Origin: an uncultured Porphyromonas sp.
Lineage (GTDB): Bacteria; Bacteroidota; Bacteroidia; Bacteroidales; Porphyromonadaceae
DNA length: 5,130 bases
NCBI GenBank assembly: GCA_900546675.1
Contig: URDQ01000094.1
Location: forward strand, 1-5,130
Direction of reading: 5' to 3'
Every line of letters starts with the position of its first letter. Positions within the stretch are counted from its first letter, which is position 1. The notes beneath the pieces are model-generated. The model worked only from the letters and a program-made list of their open reading frames with translations. It did not search any database and was not told where the DNA came from. A program made the position numbers and the translations under genes. Positions 1 through 5,130 of the stretch are shown here, one piece after another.

Positions 1-78
1 TGAAGTTTTTTTCCTACATTTGTAAGTGTGTTGCACTTGACACTGGAATGTGCGTTTTGCGTGTTTATTGTTTAGAAG

Positions 79-109
79 TTTGTAGTCTCGTCTGTTTTGT
101 TTACCTTTG
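79..109 (+). promoter_or_regulatory. Bacteroidota-type housekeeping promoter of the fimbrillin-like gene
   Basis: TTTG at 79-82 (the -33 element) is followed after 19 bases by TACCTTTG at 102-109, an exact match to the TAnnTTTG -7 element of the primary sigma factor in Bacteroidota. The usual spacing between the two elements is 19-21 bases, so both parts and their distance fit. Transcription should start near 114-117, giving a leader of roughly 40 bases before the ATG at 154. The match is seen in the sequence; the start site is inferred. A second TAnnTTTG match at 15-22 cannot be tested because its -33 region lies outside the window. Confidence 0.8.
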
Positions 110-131
110 CATCGTAATGGCGTAGATTTTC

Positions 132-153
132 ATACAAAAAAAATCATACATCT
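132..153 (+). promoter_or_regulatory. A-rich translation leader without Shine-Dalgarno
   Basis: The bases before the ATG at 154 are A-rich, include an uninterrupted run of eight A (136-143), and contain no GGAG-like element. Bacteroidota genes commonly start translation from such A-rich, unstructured leaders. This favours ATG 154 over the in-frame ATG at 223, which has a GGAG-like ACGGAG directly next to it, too close to act as a normal Shine-Dalgarno. Confidence 0.5.
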
Positions 154-1788
154 ATGGAACTACTCTCAAAGACTAACGTTAGTCTGAAGCATCTGAAGCA
201 AAAGTCTCATCGTCAAACGGAGATGAGTATCTTGCGAAAAACAAAAAATACGAGACTAAAGCTCACTTGTACTGCAACGGCTAGACTAATCCCGTTAGTG
301 CTGTGTACGAGTATACTACTATTGGGGGCTTGTCGTAAAACGCCCAAGGCTGTCGACCACACAGCTACAGAAGGCAATCTAACGATACGGCTGAACTACT
401 TAGGGGCAGATCTTAGGTCTGGCGAAAATGATCCTATATCTGCAGTAGAGAAGCTAGATCTATACTTTTTTTCGAGCGAGGAGGTGCCTGCGGAGCGGAC
501 TTTGGTGGCTCATCGCACCTTTGGTAAGGCAGAGCTAACAACTAACGCACCCCTATCTATGTCGCTACCAGTAGCCTCCTATTACCTAGTTGCTGTGCTT
601 AATGGTACGCCAACTATTCAAAGTTCGCTTGGTCAAGGACTATTGTGGACAAAACTCTTTGAGCCAGCCTATAAACTTGCTGATTTATACACAAAGTCGG
701 AAAACAAAGTTACTTCTGTCGTGTGGAGTAACGATCAAGGGCCTGTACAGATTGATGAAAGTGCCTTTGATAAAGGAGCTTCTTCAGTCCCAGTAACGCT
801 CACACGGACCTTAGCTCGTGTAAGATTGTTTGGAGAGCCGAAAGTTCCTCAGTATATGTCTATTGACTTAACTAATGGAGGCACGTTTAAGGTTGGATGT
901 CGAGCTAATGTGTCGTTTTTGATGCGTGAGCTAGCTCCACTTATCGGAAGCACTGAGAGTGTTATGGAAAAGCCTGGTGATGGTTCAAACTTTGCTACTC
1001 GATACGCTTACTCCCCAGGTTATCACGAGATTGCTAGCAGTGACAAGAACAACCAAAAGGCTCTTCTTGCTACTTACAGAGTTGTCAATGATGACAAAAC
1101 CATCTTTAATATGGAGTCTCTCAAGCTCGTTCCTAAGACAATCAATGAGTGTGATCTGACCCAATTTGTATACTACATTCCAGAGACAACGGTTGATCCT
1201 GATCACTATAGCTATTACTTCCAGCCTGCTGTACTCATTGGTTACAAGATTTATCCGACTAGCTTAGAGTCGCTTGGAGACTTCAAGTCTGACGAGGGGT
1301 GGGTTAGCTTCAATGGTAGTTACTATCGCGGTCGTGACTTTATTGCTTATCTAAAAGACATCTACAAGCGCAACAAAGCTACGGGAAATCCTAAACCTCT
1401 CGTAACGATACCTGAAGGTTATCCGAAAGCTTTGCAAGATGTGTGCGAAGAGTTTGTAGCTACTCAGGGTGATGGTATGCTCATTTCAAGTCCTAAGTAT
1501 CAAGGGGAGCTGTACCCTATTGACTATAAGGGACTGCGCTATTACCTAAGGAGTTACAATTACTATTACTTACCCGTCCAGCATGCACCTAGTCAGGAGC
1601 GTTATGGACGCTACGGCATTGTTCGAAACAACGATTATCGTATCGAGATCAACAGCATTTCAGACTTTGGCACTCCGCTCTTGATGATTCCTTCCGATCA
1701 TTTAGAGGAGTATACCTCCAAGCAGCCTATCACCTCTACACTAACGCTTACGCCTCTTGCGGAGCACGATGATATAGCCGACTTGTAG
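154..1788 (+). CDS. FimA/Mfa1-family (type V pilus) fimbrillin-like lipoprotein
   Basis: This is probably a subunit of a type V pilus, exported as a lipoprotein to the outer membrane and there assembled or anchored. The 544-residue product has a basic N-terminus, a hydrophobic stretch (about 44-58) and a lipobox LLGAC ending at Cys60. Then comes a pattern matching the FimA mature N-terminus as I recall it: TEGNLTIRLNYLGADLR, an acidic loop, and a strand VEKLDLYFFSS (98-108). Arg88 falls where gingipain-type proteases cut FimA precursors. Near the C-terminus, YGIVRNNDYRIEINSIS followed by GTP (487-508) resembles the hallmark of the Mfa1-like C-terminal domain. The length is close to Mfa1 (about 560). 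The gene stands alone between its own promoter and a terminator, with no other pilus genes in view, so stalk, anchor or tip role is undecided. The start is uncertain: Met24 (base 223) would give a more usual 36-residue signal peptide, but long leaders are known in this family and the promoter and A-rich leader fit Met1. Parts of the gene are AT-richer than the genes downstream. Confidence 0.85.
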   Translation: MELLSKTNVSLKHLKQKSHRQTEMSILRKTKNTRLKLTCTATARLIPLVLCTSILLLGACRKTPKAVDHTATEGNLTIRLNYLGADLRSGENDPISAVEKLDLYFFSSEEVPAERTLVAHRTFGKAELTTNAPLSMSLPVASYYLVAVLNGTPTIQSSLGQGLLWTKLFEPAYKLADLYTKSENKVTSVVWSNDQGPVQIDESAFDKGASSVPVTLTRTLARVRLFGEPKVPQYMSIDLTNGGTFKVGCRANVSFLMRELAPLIGSTESVMEKPGDGSNFATRYAYSPGYHEIASSDKNNQKALLATYRVVNDDKTIFNMESLKLVPKTINECDLTQFVYYIPETTVDPDHYSYYFQPAVLIGYKIYPTSLESLGDFKSDEGWVSFNGSYYRGRDFIAYLKDIYKRNKATGNPKPLVTIPEGYPKALQDVCEEFVATQGDGMLISSPKYQGELYPIDYKGLRYYLRSYNYYYLPVQHAPSQERYGRYGIVRNNDYRIEINSISDFGTPLLMIPSDHLEEYTSKQPITSTLTLTPLAEHDDIADL

Positions 1789-1818
1789 TCTTCCCTATCA
1801 ATATATACTTAATTATAG

Positions 1819-1868
1819 ACGCCACGCTTAGGAAATAGGTGATTCTTCCTAAGCGTGGCGTTGCTTTT
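1819..1868 (+). terminator. Intrinsic terminator after the fimbrillin-like gene
   Basis: There is a perfect 16-bp inverted repeat: left arm 1819-1834 (ACGCCACGCTTAGGAA), an 11-base loop 1835-1845, and right arm 1846-1861. A short T tract TTTT follows at 1865-1868. It begins 30 bases after the stop codon of the preceding gene and well before the next ORF, as expected of a rho-independent terminator. The T tract is short, so efficiency is uncertain, but the stem is very strong. The opposite strand has no comparable T tract, so it points to + strand termination. Confidence 0.85.
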
Positions 1869-1872
1869 GTAA

Positions 1873-1887
1873 AGCTATTGAATAGCT
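1873..1887. promoter_or_regulatory. Perfect dyad AGCTATT-G-AATAGCT, possible operator
   Basis: Seven bases on either side of a central G are exact reverse complements, giving a 15-bp DNA palindrome. It lies between the terminator of the upstream gene and the candidate fabK promoter. Such symmetry is typical of sites bound by dimeric regulators, but the one-base centre cannot form an RNA hairpin as it stands. One dyad of this size could occur by chance in a window this long, so the role is only a suggestion. Confidence 0.2.
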
Positions 1888-1953
1888 GGAGAACAGACAC
1901 TCTTTCGAAGCCTTCTCTAGAAACAAAGGAGACGATATGTGGCGTGATTTGCG

Positions 1954-1961
1954 TAGCTTTG
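1954..1961 (+). promoter_or_regulatory. Candidate -7 element for the fabK-dapA-recF unit
   Basis: TAGCTTTG fits the Bacteroidota TAnnTTTG consensus and would place transcription start near 1967, leaving a leader of about 27 bases before the ATG at 1994. No TTTG occurs 19-21 bases upstream (around 1929-1934), so the -33 half is missing. A second pair, TTTG at 1948-1951 and TGAATTTG at 1973-1980, has correct spacing but a poorer -7 element and would start almost at the ATG. A promoter somewhere here is expected, because a strong terminator lies just upstream. Confidence 0.4.
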
Positions 1962-1993
1962 TGCAGGAAGTTTGAATTTGCAATTAAGACAAT

Positions 1994-2950
1994 ATGAAGA
2001 ATAGACTCTGCAACCTTCTAGGCATACAATATCCTATCATTGCTGGTGGTATGGTTTGGTGTAGTGGCTGGCGACTAGCATCAGCTGTAAGCAATGCGGG
2101 GGGACTCGGTCTCCTAGGTGCTGGCTCGATGTACCCAGAGGTGCTACGCGAACAGATAGCTCGTTGCCGTGAAGCTACGGATAGACCTTTTGGAGTCAAT
2201 GTACCATTGCTTTACCCTGATATTGACACGCTGATTCAGATTATCATCGAGGAGCAGGTGCCTATCGTGGTTACCTCGGCGGGTAGTCCCAAGCGCTTTA
2301 CTCCCCTACTCCATAAGCATAGAGTCAAGGTGATGCACGTGGTCAGCAGTACGAAGTTTGCGGTCAAGTGCCAAGAGGCTGGTGTCGATGCGGTGATCGC
2401 TGAGGGCTTTGAGGCGGGTGGTCACAACGGCCGTGAGGAGACGACGACGCTGGCGCTGATACCGGCTGTGGCTCAAGCTATTGATCTGCCCTTAGTAGCA
2501 GCTGGCGGAATCGCTTCGGGACGCTCTATCTTGGCTGCTCAAAGTCTAGGTGCCGAGGGTGTGCAGATTGGGACGCTCTTTGCGCTGAGTGAGGAGAGTA
2601 GCGCGCATGCAGCCTTCAAGGAGGTGTGCATCAAGAGTGACGAGGGAGACACGATATTGACCCTCAAGGAGCTCGCTCCGACACGCTTGCTGAAGAATGA
2701 TTTTTACCAGCAGGTAGCTACCCTGCAAGCTCGAGGTGCCTCTGCCGATGAGCTACGAGAGCTACTCGGGCGGGCAAGGGCGAAGCGTGGTATCTTCGAG
2801 GGAGACCTGGCGGAGGGCGAGCTAGAGATCGGTCAGGTGGCTGCGCAGATAGATCAGGTGCAGCCGGTGGCTCAGATCTTCGAAAATCTTATTGCTGAGT
2901 ACAATGTGGCTCGTACGGAGCTACTCGATATGAACTGGACAAATTGCTAG
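1994..2950 (+). CDS. fabK: Enoyl-[acyl-carrier-protein] reductase II, FMN-dependent (FabK)
   Basis: FabK catalyses the last step of each fatty-acid elongation round, reducing trans-2-enoyl-ACP with NAD(P)H through bound FMN in the cytoplasm. It is a TIM-barrel flavoprotein unrelated to the FabI reductase targeted by triclosan. The 318-residue product has the family landmarks in order: YPIIAGGM (13-20), GGLGLLGAG (36-44), PFGVN (65-69), TSAGSP (94-99), AEGFEAGGHNG (136-146), AAGGIASG (169-176) and GAEGVQIGT (186-194). His144 aligns, with the same number, to the conserved His144 of Streptococcus pneumoniae FabK. From memory the closest match is P. gingivalis FabK, including VWCSGW near the N-terminus. 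The ATG at 1994 is the first Met in frame and lies at the normal family start. The gene opens a three-gene unit, with dapA 19 bases downstream. The main alternative is a nitronate monooxygenase, which shares the fold and several motifs; the overall match to FabK makes this less likely but not excluded. Confidence 0.85.
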   Translation: MKNRLCNLLGIQYPIIAGGMVWCSGWRLASAVSNAGGLGLLGAGSMYPEVLREQIARCREATDRPFGVNVPLLYPDIDTLIQIIIEEQVPIVVTSAGSPKRFTPLLHKHRVKVMHVVSSTKFAVKCQEAGVDAVIAEGFEAGGHNGREETTTLALIPAVAQAIDLPLVAAGGIASGRSILAAQSLGAEGVQIGTLFALSEESSAHAAFKEVCIKSDEGDTILTLKELAPTRLLKNDFYQQVATLQARGASADELRELLGRARAKRGIFEGDLAEGELEIGQVAAQIDQVQPVAQIFENLIAEYNVARTELLDMNWTNC

Positions 2951-2969
2951 GGGCTATACCTTATTATAT

Positions 2970-3914
2970 ATGTACGACAAATACACTTACCATCCTTATA
3001 GCCATCTGATAGGCGCTGGCGTAGCGTTGATAACTCCATTTCTGGAGAATGGGCAGGTGGACTCGGCTTCGCTGAGCCGGCTGACAGAGCATGTAGTCTC
3101 AGGCGGGTGCGACTTTGTAGTGCTACTCGGTACTACGGGCGAGTCGCCTACGGTCGTTTACCCTGAGAGGCTGCTACTGATCGATGTGGTGCGACGAGCC
3201 ATCGATGGTCGTTGCCCGCTGGTGATCGGTGTCGGGAGCAATAATACACAGGACCTCTGCCAGCGTATGAGCGACCCAATCTATGACAATGTCGATGCGA
3301 TCCTCTCGGTGGTACCTTATTATAATAAGCCGACGCAGGAGGGACTATACCTCCACTTTATGGCTGTTGCCGAGGCGAGCAAGAAGCCAATCATACTATA
3401 CAATATCCCCTCGCGTACGGGTTGCGACTTACAGCCTGAGACGGTGGCTCGGTTGCAGCGTGACTCAGCAAAGATCATCGGTATCAAGGAGGCTTCGGGG
3501 CATGTGGAGCGGATCGGTCAGATTCGTGAGCTCTGCCGTCCTGACCTGCTCGTCTACTCGGGCGATGACCACCTGACGAAAGATATCATCCGTGCTGGAG
3601 GCGACGGAGTGGTCTCTGTCGTGGCAAACGCTTATCCACAAGCGATCAAAGCGCTCGTCTCAGCTCTCATTACGGAGCAGCGAGAGCAGGCGGATGAGAT
3701 CGATGCGCTCTTTACGGAGATGTACCAGCTCCTCTTTAAGGAGGGCAATCCTGTGGGCATCAAGGGACTGCTACACACCATTCACCTCATAGAGACCTGT
3801 GCGGTGCGCCTGCCCCTCTGTCACGCTACAGAGCAGCTCACGACTCGATTACGTACAGTGCACGAAGAGCTACTCGTACCTATGCAGCAGTTAGGAATAG
3901 AGCCTCGACTATGA
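2970..3914 (+). CDS. dapA: 4-hydroxy-tetrahydrodipicolinate synthase (DapA)
   Basis: DapA condenses pyruvate with aspartate-4-semialdehyde, the first committed step to diaminopimelate (peptidoglycan cross-link) and lysine, in the cytoplasm; family members are usually homotetramers. Catalytic residues are all visible: GTTGES at 54-59 with Thr55 (E. coli Thr44), Tyr118 (Tyr107), Tyr144 in YNIPSRTG (Tyr133), Arg149 (Arg138) and the Schiff-base lysine Lys173 in GIKEASG (Lys161). GDD (198-200) and the VVSVVAN strand (214-220) also fit. The 314 residues compare with 292 in E. coli; about 11 extra residues are a Tyr-rich N-terminal extension, and no later Met fits a shorter start. At the allosteric site, the residue matching E. 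coli His56 is Arg67, which suggests weak or absent lysine feedback. The start lies 19 bases after fabK, with an AT-rich leader and no Shine-Dalgarno. The stop TGA overlaps the recF ATG. Family members acting on sialic acid or other 2-keto acids are unlikely, given the close match to true DapA active-site residues. Confidence 0.93.
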   Translation: MYDKYTYHPYSHLIGAGVALITPFLENGQVDSASLSRLTEHVVSGGCDFVVLLGTTGESPTVVYPERLLLIDVVRRAIDGRCPLVIGVGSNNTQDLCQRMSDPIYDNVDAILSVVPYYNKPTQEGLYLHFMAVAEASKKPIILYNIPSRTGCDLQPETVARLQRDSAKIIGIKEASGHVERIGQIRELCRPDLLVYSGDDHLTKDIIRAGGDGVVSVVANAYPQAIKALVSALITEQREQADEIDALFTEMYQLLFKEGNPVGIKGLLHTIHLIETCAVRLPLCHATEQLTTRLRTVHEELLVPMQQLGIEPRL

Positions 3915-5026
3915 TACTAAGTTCGCTGAGTGTCATCAACTTTAAGAATGTAGCCACGGCAAACTGTCACTTTGCCCCCAAGCTCAACTGCTTCTTTGGT
4001 GGCAATGGTATGGGCAAGACCAACCTCCTAGACGCTATCCACTACCTCTCTGTGGTGCGTGGCCATCTAGGCACGACCGACCGCTATGCTATACGTCAGG
4101 GGGCGCAGGAGGCAATCATCCAGGGCGAGTACCTGTGGAACGATGGTCAGGAGGACAAGATCAGCCTACGCATCTCTACCGAGCGCAGCAAGCAGCTCTC
4201 TCGCAATGGTCGTCTCTACAAGCGTCACAGCGACCATATAGGACGTTATCCACTGGTCATCATCTCACCACATGACCAGAGACTCATACGTGGAGGGAGT
4301 GACGAGCGCAGACGATCCGTAGATCGTATACTATCGCAGCAAGATGCGACCTATCTAGCGAACTTGATCAACTACAACAGAGCCCTCGACCAGCGCAACA
4401 ATATGCTGCGCAACCAAATCCACGAGCCTGCTCTGATGGATATCCTCGAGGAGACCTTAGTAACGACAGGCCTGACAGTCTCCACGATGCGACAAGCTTA
4501 TGTCGATGAGCTCGTCCCCACCTTCGATCAGATCTATCAGCATCTGTCTGCGGGTGTAGAGCGTGCTACCCTATCCTTTAGTGCCAGCAGTGCTAGCACC
4601 GCCCAGGAGCAGCTGCGCATACTACGTGACCGCCGTCAGCGAGACTACGAGTATGGCTTCACAGCGACTGGTTGCCACAGAGATGACTTTGAGATGCTTC
4701 TCGGAGAGAACCTTATGCGCAAGATAGGCTCCGAAGGGCAAAACAAGACTTACCTCATCGCCTACAAGCTAGCTGAGTACCGCTATCTACAGCAGCATCT
4801 GACCAATCAGACCGCTCCCCTACTGCTCCTCGATGACATCTTTGACAAGCTAGACAGCGACCGTGTGGAGCGCATCATCGAACTCGTCGCTACGGACACT
4901 TTCGGGCAGATTTTTATCACCGACACAAACCGCAAGTACCTCGATGAGATCATCTCCTCGAAGCAAGTCCCCTATCGCCTCTTCCAGATCCAAGATGGCT
5001 CCCCGACAGAAGTCACAGCGGGATAA
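3911..5026 (+). CDS. recF: DNA replication and repair protein RecF
   Basis: RecF is an SMC-like ATPase that binds gapped DNA and, with RecO and RecR, helps load RecA at single-strand gaps. The 371-residue product is full family length. It shows an N-terminal strand pair ending in INFKNV, the Walker A motif GGNGMGKTN (30-38, Lys36), a helix LLDAIHYLSVVRG (39-51), HDQRLIRGGSDERRR (121-135), an ABC-type signature GSEGQNKT (273-280), and Walker B LLLLDDIFDKLD (304-315, Asp308-Asp309) running into the D-loop. A switch strand FITDTN (335-340) follows. Between them lies the helical arm domain with coiled-coil character (about 140-245). The start ATG (3911-3913) overlaps the dapA stop (3912-3914) as ATGA, which indicates translational coupling to dapA. 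In many bacteria recF follows dnaA-dnaN; a separate location is common in Bacteroidota. A hairpin with a T tract follows the stop by about 30 bases. RecN or SMC proteins are excluded by the size and the short arm. Confidence 0.95.
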   Translation: MILSSLSVINFKNVATANCHFAPKLNCFFGGNGMGKTNLLDAIHYLSVVRGHLGTTDRYAIRQGAQEAIIQGEYLWNDGQEDKISLRISTERSKQLSRNGRLYKRHSDHIGRYPLVIISPHDQRLIRGGSDERRRSVDRILSQQDATYLANLINYNRALDQRNNMLRNQIHEPALMDILEETLVTTGLTVSTMRQAYVDELVPTFDQIYQHLSAGVERATLSFSASSASTAQEQLRILRDRRQRDYEYGFTATGCHRDDFEMLLGENLMRKIGSEGQNKTYLIAYKLAEYRYLQQHLTNQTAPLLLLDDIFDKLDSDRVERIIELVATDTFGQIFITDTNRKYLDEIISSKQVPYRLFQIQDGSPTEVTAG

Positions 5027-5054
5027 GCTAGCCAAACGATATTATTGACGATAT

Positions 5055-5092
5055 CCACGTGGAAAATCTAAAACCTCCACGTGGCTATTTTT
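5055..5092 (+). terminator. Probable terminator of the fabK-dapA-recF unit
   Basis: CCACGTGG at 5055-5062 pairs with CCACGTGG at 5077-5084 (14-base loop), giving an 8-bp GC-rich stem; past one mismatch, ATA at 5051-5053 can pair with TAT at 5086-5088. TTTTT (5088-5092) follows the stem. It starts 29 bases after the recF stop, the expected place for an intrinsic terminator. The arms are themselves palindromes and belong to a longer periodic repeat, so the element may have another or an additional role. Confidence 0.6.
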
Positions 5093-5120
5093 CATTCTCC
5101 ACGTAGGCGAGAAACATTTC
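5055..5120. repeat. Three phased copies of CCACGTGG at exact 22-bp intervals
   Basis: CCACGTGG starts at 5055 and 5077, and CCACGTAGG starts at 5099, so the steps are 22 and 22 bases. The 14-base stretches between them are AT-rich and differ from one another, apart from CCT or TCT directly before copies two and three. A further step of 22 reaches CTCCGAAG at 5121, which is at best a decayed copy. The array may continue beyond the window. It could be a tandem short repeat family or a set of binding sites two helical turns apart. Confidence 0.55.
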
Positions 5121-5130
5121 CTCCGAAGTT

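Noticed and set aside
15..22. TACATTTG, a second match to the Bacteroidota -7 consensus
   Set aside because: Its -33 partner would fall outside the window, and a complete promoter lies closer to the gene at 79-109.
24..44. Small inverted repeats around AAGTG/CACTT and AGTGT/ACACT upstream of the first gene
   Set aside because: Only 5-bp arms, overlapping each other and without a T tract; not above chance.
136..143. Run of eight A in the leader as a possible phase-variation tract
   Set aside because: It lies in the untranslated leader, downstream of the promoter, where length change would neither shift the frame nor alter promoter spacing; A-rich leaders are normal here.
590..1159. Two + strand open frames (68 and 66 codons) inside the fimbrillin-like gene
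   Set aside because: Fully contained, out of frame, no domain-like sequence.
985..1206. Minus-strand open frame of 73 codons inside the fimbrillin-like gene
   Set aside because: Lies wholly opposite a convincing coding gene, shows no recognisable motif and has no promoter or leader in view.
1984..2199. Minus-strand open frame of 71 codons opposite the start of fabK
   Set aside because: Its codons are the complement of conserved FabK motifs; no independent support.
3283..3792. Two + strand open frames (97 and 66 codons) inside dapA
   Set aside because: Arg/Ser-rich out-of-frame translations typical of shadows of a GC-rich gene.
4995..5048. Short + strand frame MAPRQKSQRDKLAKRYY overlapping the recF end, possibly the start of a downstream gene (a DUF721 gene often follows recF in Bacteroidota)
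   Set aside because: It stops after 17 codons, mostly overlaps recF out of frame, and I cannot match it to DUF721 or any family.
5036..5054. ACGATAT direct repeat (5036-5042 and 5048-5054) as part of an insertion or attachment site
   Set aside because: Seven bases only, and the same word occurs elsewhere in the window; no mobile gene or integrase nearby.

Overview
The window looks like chromosomal DNA from a Bacteroidota bacterium, most likely a Porphyromonas of the moderate-GC, non-gingivalis kind. Four signs support this: a FimA/Mfa1-type (type V pilus) lipoprotein; a FabK that matches my memory of the Porphyromonas gingivalis enzyme closely; a textbook Bacteroidota promoter (TTTG, 19 bases, TACCTTTG); and A-rich leaders without a Shine-Dalgarno before the main genes. 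Species cannot be fixed from the sequence alone.

Layout, all main genes on the + strand. Positions 1-153 are a short upstream region holding the promoter and leader of a single-gene unit. Positions 154-1788 encode a fimbrillin-family lipoprotein, closed by a perfect 16-bp hairpin terminator. Positions 1862-1993 are a short intergenic stretch with a candidate promoter and a perfect 7+1+7 dyad. Positions 1994-5026 form a tight three-gene unit: fabK (enoyl-ACP reductase II), 19 bases, dapA (4-hydroxy-tetrahydrodipicolinate synthase), a 4-base ATGA overlap, then recF (recombination/repair ATPase). Positions 5027-5130 hold a hairpin with a T tract embedded in a 22-bp-period CCACGTGG repeat that approaches or runs off the window edge.

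The first gene concerns the cell surface (pilus subunit, exported and lipidated). The other three are housekeeping: membrane fatty-acid elongation, the diaminopimelate/lysine branch that feeds peptidoglycan, and DNA gap repair. They share no pathway; the tight spacing suggests co-transcription rather than a common function.

I see no mobile element, CRISPR array, RNA gene or evident new multi-gene system. The points most worth a second look are the evenly phased CCACGTGG copies after recF, the Arg-88 processing site in the pilin-like protein, and an arginine in DapA at the position known to decide lysine feedback.
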